Below, one piece after another: positions 17,081 to 25,757 of a DNA stretch of 64,000 nucleotides; the stretch's first letter is position 1, and the number at the start of each line of letters is the position of its first letter. Source of the DNA: Chloroflexota bacterium (GTDB taxonomy: Bacteria > Chloroflexota > JAJPGV01). The stretch spans positions 124,001-188,000 of the forward strand of contig JAJPGV010000035.1 of the NCBI GenBank assembly GCA_021325635.1. The letters are read 5' to 3'. The position numbers were made by a program, and so were the translations under genes. The notes under the pieces are model-generated. The model was not told the DNA's origin. It worked only from the letters and a program-made list of their open reading frames with translations, and did no database searches.

Positions 17081-18876
17081 TGCTTGGTCACCAGGTCGAA
17101 GCTCGTACGCTGGTCGAGCTGCCCGGGCAGGCGTACCAGCAGGTCGGCCCGCCAGCGGCCACTCATGCTCAGGGCGTCGGCCTGCGCCGAGTACACCCCA
17201 CCACCCTGGGACTGCAGATCGATCACGCTCTGGCCCATGTCCATGTCCAACATGGTGAGCTGCAGCTCCACTTTGTCGGCGTTCGCTGCCGGCTGGCCGT
17301 GGGCGCGAAGGTTGACCTGGAAGAGGTTCGGTCCGGGCTGCATGGGGGCCACCTGGAGGGTGACGCGGACGTCCCCCATGGTCTGGGTCTGGATGGCGCC
17401 GTTGCCCTGGACGTTGGCCGGAGGCAGGTTGGCCAGGACGCCCGTGGCGGCGAGCACGGCAATCACCAGCAGCGCTTCCAGCGGCAGGGTGCGGCTGATG
17501 AACCGCCGGGCACGCGTGGCCGCCACCTTCGACGGCTGTTGCAGGGCTGGTATAAGCCACCAGCGATGGAAGCCGGCGAGCAGCAGGGTGACGACGAAAA
17601 TGCCTGTCTTGATCACCAGGGCCTGCCCGTAGTCGGTTGACAGCGCGGCGTCGAGGCTGCCCACGTGCACCACCGCCTGATAGAAGCCGGTGCAGGCAAT
17701 GACTGCGACCGAGATGAGCGCGACTCGAGAGAAGCCCGTCACAAGGGGTCCCAGCAGCTGGTTCAGCTCGACGTCGTCTTTCCTCAGGTCGGCTTTAGGC
17801 CGCAGCCGGCTGCCGAGCACGGGCATGACGCCGACCGCCAGCGCTATGAGCCCGCCGACCCAGATGCCCGCGGCTGTGAGGTGCAGCCAGTCCACGAAAA
17901 GCGCCAGCTCGGGTGCGCTTTCGACGGCCCCGGCGTGGCTGCCCAGGGCAAACAGGAGCATGATGATCAGGAGCAGGCCCGTGACCAGGAAGCGCTCAAC
18001 GTCGGCCGGTATGGTTTCGAGGCGCATGGCCTGTGCCGCGGCTGCACCCAGCGAACGGTGCCGTGCGCCGAGCATCGGCACGAGCGCGCGGTCGCTGACG
18101 AGCAGTAGGGCCAGAATGACGACCGACAGACCGAGTCGAGCGGCCAGGTTTTGCCCGACGCTGGTGTCCAGCACAGTCACCAGGCCACCGGCCGACAGAT
18201 CGCCGGCCGAACGAGCCGCTTGGTCGAGCAGCATGTCGAGCATGGCAACCACGAGCAGCACTGCCAGCACTCGACCGCTGCGAGTGAACCGGACGGCGAG
18301 CGCTTCGCCCAGCGAAGCACGGTTCCAATTGACCTGGGAAGGCTCCAGGACCAGCGCGCCGAACAGCAGCAAGCCCAGCAGGCCGGTGGTGGCCAGGTAG
18401 CCCAGCCAGCGTATGGCGTAGCTCAACGGGCTCCCGGCGGTTTGCGGAACGGGAAGGGTCGCCTGGCTGTCTGCCCCTGTTGGCTTGACGCCTATGCCAA
18501 AGGCAAAGGCGCCGCCGGTGACGTGGCCGTCGACCGCGGAGGTGGTGCGCCAGCTCACCGTGTAGGTGCCTTGGGGCAGATCGGGTTGAAGCGATTGCAC
18601 CAGGCTTTCGGGATCAGTGGGGGACTGGGCAGCGAGACCGCCGTCCACTCGGCGGCGCTGCTGGTCGAAGACCTGGATGTCGCTCAGCTTCGGCTCGGGC
18701 CGCTCGCTGAACCACAGCTGCACCTGCCTGGGAGCCTGATCCACGCCGGCGTTGGGTTGGGGATCGGCACGAACCAGGTTTGCGTGTGCCAAGGCGGTGC
18801 CTGGCAAAAGCAGGAGCAGCAAGGCCGAAGCCGCGGCGCCGAGGCGCCACAGCTTCGGCCGCCTGCCGCCGGCCAT
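17077..18876 (-). CDS. CopC-CopD fusion copper resistance/transport protein
   Basis: CopC-like N-terminus after the signal (ALAHANLVRADPQPNAGVDQAPRQVQLWFSERPEPKLSDIQVFDQQ), multi-TM CopD domain, C-terminal YtkA-like segment. MAGGRRPKLWRLG at 18876 preferred over 19065. Confidence 0.88.
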   Translation of the reverse strand: MAGGRRPKLWRLGAAASALLLLLLPGTALAHANLVRADPQPNAGVDQAPRQVQLWFSERPEPKLSDIQVFDQQRRRVDGGLAAQSPTDPESLVQSLQPDLPQGTYTVSWRTTSAVDGHVTGGAFAFGIGVKPTGADSQATLPVPQTAGSPLSYAIRWLGYLATTGLLGLLLFGALVLEPSQVNWNRASLGEALAVRFTRSGRVLAVLLVVAMLDMLLDQAARSAGDLSAGGLVTVLDTSVGQNLAARLGLSVVILALLLVSDRALVPMLGARHRSLGAAAAQAMRLETIPADVERFLVTGLLLIIMLLFALGSHAGAVESAPELALFVDWLHLTAAGIWVGGLIALAVGVMPVLGSRLRPKADLRKDDVELNQLLGPLVTGFSRVALISVAVIACTGFYQAVVHVGSLDAALSTDYGQALVIKTGIFVVTLLLAGFHRWWLIPALQQPSKVAATRARRFISRTLPLEALLVIAVLAATGVLANLPPANVQGNGAIQTQTMGDVRVTLQVAPMQPGPNLFQVNLRAHGQPAANADKVELQLTMLDMDMGQSVIDLQSQGGGVYSAQADALSMSGRWRADLLVRLPGQLDQRTSFDLVTKQ

Positions 18877-18961
18877 GCGTGTTACGTGTCCCGCTGCCGC
18901 CGCGCCGCGAGACAGGCGTGCCAGCTCGTCTTTCGTAGCGAGGCCTGTTGCTCGGTCTCGG

Positions 18962-19603
18962 CTACGCTCGTCCCGAGGACGAAGCGGGCGATCCGGCAGG
19001 CTCCGCTCCCGGCTTGCGGCTCCAGCCGGCGATACCGATGGCGATGCCGACGAGTCCGACGGCAATGCCGGCGATCCCCAGCGTGCGGGCCGAGCTGGCG
19101 GCCGTCTGGGCAGCGGTCAGCTGCGTCTGAAGGCTCCCGGGGTCGCCAAGCTTATCGGGGAACTGAAGCGGTGCGACCGGGTCGACGTCGTTGAAGGTAT
19201 TCGGCCCGGACTCGAATTTCTGATCGATTGGGTCGCCATTGATCGTGCCGCTCAGATGGAACTGATAGGAGCCCGTGGCGGTGGGGATGAAGTAGGCGGC
19301 GTACTTGCCGGGCAGGCCGAAGCGCGAGCGCAGGGTGAGCGGCATCGACTTGGCGTTGCCGCCCACGATGACCTCTGCCTTCAGGGTCTTCTCCGCTCCC
19401 TCGACCGGCTTCTTGTCGGCGGCGGTGGTGATCGTGAGGTCGAGGCTGTTCATCTGGTCCTGGATGGCGGGCTCGTTCAGAAAGCCGACGACCAGGTGAT
19501 ACGTGCCCACGTCGCGTTGCTCGTGGGCCAGGGCCGCGGTCGGCAGCAATACGAGGGATCCCAGGATGGCGCTGCCGGCGAGCAGCGCGAGTCGTTTGTA
19601 CAT
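18962..19603 (-). CDS. hypothetical exported protein with C-terminal TM anchor, copper-cluster associated
   Basis: Signal peptide (MYKRLALLAGSAILGSLVLLPTAALAHEQRDVGTYHLVVGFLNEPA...), beta-rich domain, C-terminal TM (TLGIAGIAVGLVGIAIGIAGW). Confidence 0.75.
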   Translation of the reverse strand: MYKRLALLAGSAILGSLVLLPTAALAHEQRDVGTYHLVVGFLNEPAIQDQMNSLDLTITTAADKKPVEGAEKTLKAEVIVGGNAKSMPLTLRSRFGLPGKYAAYFIPTATGSYQFHLSGTINGDPIDQKFESGPNTFNDVDPVAPLQFPDKLGDPGSLQTQLTAAQTAASSARTLGIAGIAVGLVGIAIGIAGWSRKPGAEPAGSPASSSGRA

Positions 19604-19660
19604 CGCATTCCTCCTGATGCTGATACGGACGTTTGCCTGTGCGCGATGTTATGAAACGGG

Positions 19661-20089
19661 TCAGGCCGCCTCAGGAGGAGGGGATGGGGGTGATGCCAAG
19701 AGGGATGGCTGTGCTTGCTGAGACCCGGGCCCAGCCGAGCAGCTCACGGTGGCGGTGCACCACGGCGGCGGCTCTTCCGAAACGAGGTGGCCGAAGCCGA
19801 AGCCCCAGTCCGACGAAACGTTTCCCGCCTGCAGCATGGGCAGGTCATCGAGACCCGGCGTTCGCACGACCGGCTTGGCGGGCTGGCCGTGATGATGGGT
19901 AATGCCCCTGGCCACGAGGGCAGCGTGAAGGGCTGCCTGGGCCGGCGTGACGTGGACTCCGTGGTCCCAGGCGGCGTCCGCTACCTCTGGGCCAAACAGC
20001 ATGCCGGCAGCCAGCAAACAGGCCAGCGCCGTGCGGAAGAGCCACAAAGCAAGCGCTTGCCACGAGTACGGGCACGTCTTCGGGCTCAC
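19661..20089 (-). CDS. hypothetical small secreted/membrane protein
   Basis: GTG start at 20089: VSPKTCPYSWQALALWLFRTALACLLAAGMLFGPEVADAAWDHGVHVTPAQAALHAALVARGITHHHGQP...; signal-like N-terminus. Start uncertain. Confidence 0.5.
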   Translation of the reverse strand: MSPKTCPYSWQALALWLFRTALACLLAAGMLFGPEVADAAWDHGVHVTPAQAALHAALVARGITHHHGQPAKPVVRTPGLDDLPMLQAGNVSSDWGFGFGHLVSEEPPPWCTATVSCSAGPGSQQAQPSLLASPPSPPPEAA

Positions 20090-20183
20090 GAGGGTGAGGA
20101 TAGCCGAGGATCTCCTCGCTTGCCGGAGCCGGAAGCGGCCTGCGGGATGGTCGGGCCAGGACGCCGCGCCTGCCGCTCGCGGA

Positions 20184-20864
20184 TCAGAGCCCGGCGGGAA
20201 ACTCGTACGGTCGGGGAGCCACGTCCTGGTTGACGTCGAGCTGGATCGCGGCGTGCGCCGCCAGCGGGATCGAGCGAACGTCGCCCTGGAAGGGCTGGCC
20301 GCCGACGTAGGCGATGACCGAGCCGCTGGCGGGACCTGCAGCGTTCGAACTGAGGGGCTGCTTCCAGACGTCCATGAATTGGCCCAGCGTAAATGGCTGC
20401 GGTCCGGGGGCTTCCACGTGCACGATGCCGTCGCGGGCATGCGTATGGAGATAGTAGAAGCAGGCGCCGCCCGTGACGAAAGGTTGGCCGCCGTCGGTCT
20501 GCAGCTGGCGAGGCGGGGCGATGCCAATTCCCGGAGGAACGCTGCGCTCCTGTCCGTCCACGAAGATGGCCAGGTGCGCGTGCACGTGGTAGGTCACGAC
20601 CTCGGTTGCGCCACAGGGGATGCCGTCGATGCTGGGATGGCCGGCGTAATCGGGCGCCGGCGCCAGGTCCGAGGGTGCCGTAAGTCCCGACTGTCCGGCC
20701 TGTCCGGCGGATCCGGTATTCCTGGACAGCGCCAGGATGAGCACGACGGCGAGAACCGCGATCGCTCCGACGATTCCGAGGACGATCCCGCCGCGGTTGA
20801 TCGAGGGCTGCGCCAGCGCTCGCCGGCTCACGTCGGAGCCTCGCCGCGATCCGTTTCGCTGCAT
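20184..20864 (-). CDS. membrane-anchored His-rich hypothetical protein
   Basis: One N-terminal TM (GGIVLGIVGAIAVLAVVLILAL), then CGATEVVTYHVHAHLAIFVDGQERSVPPGIGIA...CFYYLHTHARDGIVHVEAPGPQPFTLGQFMDVW. Confidence 0.78.
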   Translation of the reverse strand: MQRNGSRRGSDVSRRALAQPSINRGGIVLGIVGAIAVLAVVLILALSRNTGSAGQAGQSGLTAPSDLAPAPDYAGHPSIDGIPCGATEVVTYHVHAHLAIFVDGQERSVPPGIGIAPPRQLQTDGGQPFVTGGACFYYLHTHARDGIVHVEAPGPQPFTLGQFMDVWKQPLSSNAAGPASGSVIAYVGGQPFQGDVRSIPLAAHAAIQLDVNQDVAPRPYEFPAGL

Positions 20865-20999
20865 GGGGTAATCCTACGTATATGGGCCGCGGGCGGGTAT
20901 TTGGTGGCGATGGCTCGACTGCGACATCGGGCCATACGGCAACCGGTGCGCTAACAGCGATGAGCCGGCACGCGCTCTTGCCCGCCGGGGGTCCGTTTT

Positions 21000-21076
21000 T
21001 GGTGGGCGAAACAGGGCTCGAACCTGTGACCTCCCGGGTGTAAACCGGACGCTCTGACCAACTGAGCTATTCGCCC
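21000..21076 (-). tRNA. tRNA-Val(TAC), CCA encoded
   Basis: Minus strand GGGCGAATAGCTCAGTTGGTCAGAGCGTCCGGTTTACACCCGGGAGGTCACAGGTTCGAGCCCTGTTTCGCCCACCA; cloverleaf folds, anticodon loop TTTACAC gives TAC. Confidence 0.95.
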
Positions 21077-21149
21077 CTGCTGGCCGAGAGCCGGAAGCTC
21101 GACAGGCCAGCTAGGCCGTGAGCCGCCGTTTGCCTCTTGCCACCAGGAG

Positions 21150-21231
21150 TGCCGAGGATGGGACTTGAACCCATACGCCTTGCGGCACACGCCCCTCAAA
21201 CGTGCGCGTATACCTATTCCGCCACCTCGGC
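21150..21231 (-). tRNA. tRNA-Leu(GAG)
   Basis: Minus strand GCCGAGGTGGCGGAATAGGTATACGCGCACGTTTGAGGGGCGTGTGCCGCAAGGCGTATGGGTTCAAGTCCCATCCTCGGCA; long variable arm, anticodon loop TTGAGGG gives GAG. Confidence 0.94.
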
Positions 21232-21371
21232 CTGTGCGGCGTCTAGTATACCTACGGGAGGTGCCCAAAATGGGCGGCGGCGCGGAAAAAGGTCCCGCAC
21301 GGCTAGCCTGCTTAGACAGGCGCTGATAGAATCAGCCGCAACATGGCTCCTTTTCGGAGGGAGGGCCGGCC

Positions 21372-22718
21372 ATGAGGCTGCGATTCTGGGGCACGCGGGG
21401 CTCTATCGCGGTTCCCGGTCCCGACACTGTTCGCTACGGGGGCAACACGTCCTGCGTCGAAGTGGTGAGCAACGACGTGCTCATCATTTTGGACTGCGGC
21501 ACCGGCGTCAGGGGACTGGGCCTGGACCTGATGGCCAATCGCAAGCCGCCCATCGAAGCGCACATCCTCCTGAGCCACACGCACTGGGACCACATCCAGG
21601 GATTTCCGTTCTTCCCCCCCGCGCTGGCGCCAGGGAATCGCATCACGGTCTACTCGGCCCGCGGCTACGAGAAGCCGCTCAAGGAAGTCCTCGAGGGCCA
21701 GATGGACTACACCTATTTCCCCATCAAGCTGGCGCAGATGGCTTCGGATATCAACTTCCGCGAAGTGGACGAGGAGACGTTCGACATCGGTCACGTGCAG
21801 GTGACCTCGCACTTCATGAATCACACCGTGCTGGCGATGGGTTACAAGCTGTTCAGCGGCGGCAAAACCATCGTTTATGCCACGGATACTGAGCCGTTCG
21901 GCACGTACCACACGGACGGCACGACAGGCGGCAGCGCAGTCAGGCCACAGTTCGTGCACGAAGGGGACGTTCGGTTCATTCATTTCATCGAAGGTGCCGA
22001 CGTGCTCATCCACGACGCCCAGTACACCGAGCAGGAGTACCCCAAGAAGGTTGGCTGGGGCCACAGCACCGTGGACTACGCCGTGGAGGTTGCGCTCGCC
22101 GCCAAAGTCGGCCATCTGGTCCTCTTCCACCACGACGTTATTCGGACCGACGATCAGGTGGCCCAGCTAGAGGAGTACGCCCGTAATAAGGTAGCCGAGC
22201 GCGGCAGCTCGCTGATCGTCACCGCCGCGGCGGAAGGCACCGAGATCGATCTCGAAGAGCGTGATGAGATGCGCATCCACCGCCGTCTATCCAGTCCCGC
22301 GCCGGCCACCAGGCGCTACAAGCTGCTGTTCGCCGACGACGATCCCTCCACTATTCGCCTGCTGCAGGAAAGCTTCTCCGACGAGCATCTGTACGACGTG
22401 CACGTGGCGCCGGACGGCATCAAGGCCGTGGAGATGGCCAGCGAGCTGAAGCCGGACCTGGTTCTGCTGGATATGCGCCTCTCGCTGCTCGATGGCTATT
22501 CCGCTACTAAGGAGATTCGCCACCAGGCGCAGCTGAAGCACACGCCGGTGCTGATCATCACCGACCACTCCAGCGAGGAAATCGAAGCCGAGGGCTTCAA
22601 GATCGGCGTCACCGACTTCATGCGCAAACCCTTCGCGATCGCTCAGCTGCGCGCTCGCGTGCAGATGTGGCTGCACCGACAGGATCAGCCCAACAACGCG
22701 ACTTCGATTCTCGCCTGA
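21372..22718 (+). CDS. MBL-fold metallo-hydrolase fused to C-terminal response-regulator receiver domain
   Basis: MBL part: MRLRFWGTRGSIAVPGPDTVRYGGNTSCVEV, LSHTHWDHIQGFPFF, LVLFHHD. REC part: KLLFADDDPSTIRLLQESF, DLVLLDMRLSLLDG, LIITDHSSEE, FMRKPF. Confidence 0.93.
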   Translation: MRLRFWGTRGSIAVPGPDTVRYGGNTSCVEVVSNDVLIILDCGTGVRGLGLDLMANRKPPIEAHILLSHTHWDHIQGFPFFPPALAPGNRITVYSARGYEKPLKEVLEGQMDYTYFPIKLAQMASDINFREVDEETFDIGHVQVTSHFMNHTVLAMGYKLFSGGKTIVYATDTEPFGTYHTDGTTGGSAVRPQFVHEGDVRFIHFIEGADVLIHDAQYTEQEYPKKVGWGHSTVDYAVEVALAAKVGHLVLFHHDVIRTDDQVAQLEEYARNKVAERGSSLIVTAAAEGTEIDLEERDEMRIHRRLSSPAPATRRYKLLFADDDPSTIRLLQESFSDEHLYDVHVAPDGIKAVEMASELKPDLVLLDMRLSLLDGYSATKEIRHQAQLKHTPVLIITDHSSEEIEAEGFKIGVTDFMRKPFAIAQLRARVQMWLHRQDQPNNATSILA

Positions 22719-22720
22719 CC

Positions 22721-23980
22721 TCAGCCGTCCCCATCGGCTGAGCTGGCCCGCGGCTCGTGCGTGAGCGTCAACGGGATGAGCCCCAGGAGCGTGGTGCAGG
22801 CCAGCGCTAGGAAGCCGATCCTGTAGGAGTGCGATCGGTCGACCACGGCACCGAATAGCGGGGCTGCCATCAGCGCCCCGAAGTAGGCCGCCGCGGAATT
22901 GAGCCCTATGGCTGCTCCCGCCCGCTGATAGCCGCCCAGCTCGGCGATGAGCGTGACCACCAGCCCGTTCCAGCTCAGCGCGGTTGCCCCCACGAGCAGG
23001 AGCTGCAGCACCACGAGCCAGGACGGCCAGGCGCGTGATATCGCCGCGAGAGAGGCCACAGCCGCGCTGGCCAGCGGCACGATGGCGCGGATGGCCGGCT
23101 TGCGGGCTCCACGAAACGCACGGTCGCTCACCTGTCCCCAGAACATGCGTCCGCCCACCGCTCCAAGCTGCACCGCCAGCAGCCCCAGGCTGGCCAGGAA
23201 GGCGCTGTAGCCCTCACCCGTCAAGTACAGGATGAGATAGGCCAGGAGCACGTACTGCGAGAAGACGAGCACGAAGGTCAGCGACGCCGCCAGCACCATC
23301 GGAGGGTCGCGGAGGACGCCGGCCATGCCGTGCCACACGGTGGTTTGCGCGCGCGCAGGATTGCCGCCAGGCGGCGCTTTGAGGCAGACCAGAAAGATCG
23401 CCGCGGAGGCGAGCTGCGCGCTGGCGATAGCCGTGAGCGGCAGCTGCCAGCCCCCGATGGTGCCCAGCAGCGGCAGACTGATGGCGCCGATGGCGGCGCC
23501 GGCCGGAATGGCGATTTGTCGCACGCCCATGGCCAGCCCGCGCTCCCGCGGATCGAACCAGCCGAAGACCGACTTGCTGGACGAGATGCCCACGGTTCCG
23601 CTGAGCAGGCCTGCCAGGAACAGCAGCGCTCCTACCGCCCAGGCTTGGTGCTGAACGAGGAGCGTGGCCAGCACCAGGCAACAGCCGACGGCCGCGCCGG
23701 CAGTCACGCTCCAACGCTCGCCCACGCGGTCGACCAGGGCGCCGCTGGGGATACTGCTGATCACCAATCCGGCGCTGAACGAGCTCACCAGGATGCCCAG
23801 CCCGGCCAGACTCAGATCGAAGTGCGTATGGAAGAACGGCGCCAGGATGGGGATGCCCTGCTGCAGCAGGGTGTACATCGCCTGCAGCAGAAAAGCGCTG
23901 AACAGGATCGTCCAACGGTAACGCGGCCTTGTTCGAGGCGAGCGCAACGCCTCACCGGCCGGCTTCGTGTCGGTGATCAC
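22721..23980 (-). CDS. MFS transporter
   Basis: 12-TM pattern; GALVDRVGERWSVTAGAAVG and WFDPRERGLAMGVRQIAIPAGAAIG motifs. Confidence 0.9.
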   Translation of the reverse strand: MITDTKPAGEALRSPRTRPRYRWTILFSAFLLQAMYTLLQQGIPILAPFFHTHFDLSLAGLGILVSSFSAGLVISSIPSGALVDRVGERWSVTAGAAVGCCLVLATLLVQHQAWAVGALLFLAGLLSGTVGISSSKSVFGWFDPRERGLAMGVRQIAIPAGAAIGAISLPLLGTIGGWQLPLTAIASAQLASAAIFLVCLKAPPGGNPARAQTTVWHGMAGVLRDPPMVLAASLTFVLVFSQYVLLAYLILYLTGEGYSAFLASLGLLAVQLGAVGGRMFWGQVSDRAFRGARKPAIRAIVPLASAAVASLAAISRAWPSWLVVLQLLLVGATALSWNGLVVTLIAELGGYQRAGAAIGLNSAAAYFGALMAAPLFGAVVDRSHSYRIGFLALACTTLLGLIPLTLTHEPRASSADGDG

Positions 23981-24161
23981 CGTCTGTAAGTGTGACCGTT
24001 TGGGTGGCCTCGAACGTTTGGGCTGCGCCTTTCAGGCCAGACCCTAGCCAAAGGGGCCATTGCTGATCAACAATTTCCTGCTTGGGCTGGATTGGACTCC
24101 CCTGCACGCGCTACCCTAAAGTCTCAGCCTTGCCGAAGTCCTAAGGAGGAACCCCTACCGT

Positions 24162-24995
24162 TTGGCGACCTTGATGAACGACCCGGTTTCCGCCGAGCAG
24201 CGATCGGCGACGGTGTACGTACGACTGCGTAACGTCACCAAGCTGTACCGATCGCGGCGTGAAAGCGTTGCTGCCGTGAGCAACGTTAACCTGGACATCG
24301 CGACCGGGGAGTTCGTGTCCATCATTGGGCCGCGAGGCTGCGGCAAGAGCACCCTGATGTCGATTGTGGCCGGCTTGATCCCGGTTTCCTCGGGCTCGGT
24401 CTCGATTGCCGGCCGTACGGTGAAGAAGGCTCAGACCGAGATTGGCACTGTCTTTCCCGACCCGATACTGCTCGATTCCCGGTCCGTGCTGGAGAACGTC
24501 CTGCTGCAGGCCGAGATCCGCGATCTGGACGAGCAGGAGTACGTGCCCCGCGCCGAGCGGCTGATCGAGCTGGCCGGCCTGAAGGCGGTACGAGACACGC
24601 AGCTGTTTGGCCTATCGCCGGCGCACCGGCAGCGGGTCACGGTGTGTCGCGCTTTTGTACACGATCCACCGCTGCTGCTGCTCGACGAGCCGTTTGCCGG
24701 GCTCGACGCGGCGCATCGCCAGCAGGCGGTGCTGGATCTGCAGAAGGTATGGATGTTCTCGCCCAAGACCGTGCTGTACATTGCGAGCTCGGTCGCCGAG
24801 GCGGTGCTGCTGTCCGATCGGGTCATCGTCATGACGCCCGCTCCGGGTACGGTCGAGGCCGATGTTGCCATCGAGGTGCCGCGCCCGCGGCTCCTGGACG
24901 CCGCCACGCTGGCTGAGCTGAAGCCGTATGCCGAGCAGATCAGGCGGATCTTCGAAGGCCATGGCATCCAGCCCGAAGACCAGCCCGCTGCCTGA
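24162..24995 (+). CDS. ABC-transporter ATP-binding-like protein (SsuB/TauB/NitD-like) with degenerate motifs
   Basis: Walker A GPRGCGKST and Walker B LLLLDEPFAGLD intact; signature region LSPAHRQRV, Q-loop position Pro, H-loop position Ser. Confidence 0.88.
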   Translation: MATLMNDPVSAEQRSATVYVRLRNVTKLYRSRRESVAAVSNVNLDIATGEFVSIIGPRGCGKSTLMSIVAGLIPVSSGSVSIAGRTVKKAQTEIGTVFPDPILLDSRSVLENVLLQAEIRDLDEQEYVPRAERLIELAGLKAVRDTQLFGLSPAHRQRVTVCRAFVHDPPLLLLDEPFAGLDAAHRQQAVLDLQKVWMFSPKTVLYIASSVAEAVLLSDRVIVMTPAPGTVEADVAIEVPRPRLLDAATLAELKPYAEQIRRIFEGHGIQPEDQPAA

Positions 24996-25002
24996 CCCCC
25001 AG

Positions 25003-25051
25003 ACCCTGAACCCTCGACCCTGAACCCTAGGCCCTAAGCCCTAAACCCTCA
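25003..25051. repeat. seven-unit 7-bp degenerate tandem repeat (consensus RCCCTRA), intergenic
   Basis: accctga/accctcg/accctga/accctag/gccctaa/gccctaa/accctca, exact 7-nt register, between convergent stops. Confidence 0.85.
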
Positions 25052-25052
25052 C

Positions 25053-25715
25053 CTACCCCTTCAGCTTGCGCTCGCGCATTTCTCGGAACATGTCCGCCGC
25101 TTTGGGCTCGCGCCCCTGCAGGAAGTGCTCGACGTGGTCCCAGTGCCGCAGGTAGCCCAAGGCCGCCAGAAGAACCGTGGCGAACACGAACGGGGCAGGC
25201 TCGGGACCTACGCCGGGAGCGAACCACTCCCGCAGCATCATCAGCCCCGGAATGGCGGCAACGGTGATCAGCGAGCTGATCACCGTGTAGCGGCTGGCCA
25301 GCAGAAGGAAGAAATACACGCCTACGGACAGCGCCAGGACGCGCCAATCCAGCGCCAGGACCACGCCAACGGTGGTAGCCGTGCCCTTACCCCCCCGCAG
25401 CCTCAGGAACAGCGACCAGTCGTGGCCGATGACCGCGCCCACCGCGGCCCCCGCCTCGGCAATCGGGCTTTGGGCGGTCAATCCGCCAACCAACAGCACG
25501 GCCGCGATGCCCTTGCTGGCGTCCCCCAAAAGCACCAGGAAGCCGGGCAGCTTGCCGGCTACGACGAAGGCGTTCGACGCGCCGATGTTGCCGCTGCCGA
25601 AACGCCGTAGATCGACCCCCTTCCAGCGCTGCGCCAGGAGGGCGAAGGGAACGGATCCGAAGAGGTATCCGGCGCCTATCGAGGCAGCCAACAGCGACAG
25701 GTGTTGCCAGGGCAT
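25053..25715 (-). CDS. plsY: glycerol-3-phosphate acyltransferase PlsY
   Basis: GYLFGSVPFALLAQRWKGVDLRRFGSGNIGASNAFVVAGK, LRGGKGTATTVGVVLAL; PlsY signatures. Confidence 0.95.
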   Translation of the reverse strand: MPWQHLSLLAASIGAGYLFGSVPFALLAQRWKGVDLRRFGSGNIGASNAFVVAGKLPGFLVLLGDASKGIAAVLLVGGLTAQSPIAEAGAAVGAVIGHDWSLFLRLRGGKGTATTVGVVLALDWRVLALSVGVYFFLLLASRYTVISSLITVAAIPGLMMLREWFAPGVGPEPAPFVFATVLLAALGYLRHWDHVEHFLQGREPKAADMFREMRERKLKG

Positions 25716-25757
25716 CGGCCCGAATTCTAGCCAAGTCCGTCTGCTAGAATCCCGCGC

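Noticed and set aside
17077-19065. 662-aa version of CopCD starting at 19065
   Set aside because: The first 63 codons overlap the upstream gene and look non-native; a signal peptide begins at MAGGRRPKLWRLG (18876).
25003-25051. Interpretation of the CCCTAA-like array as a true telomere, eukaryotic contamination or linear replicon end
   Set aside because: It is only 49 bp, degenerate, internal, and flanked by ordinary bacterial genes on both sides.
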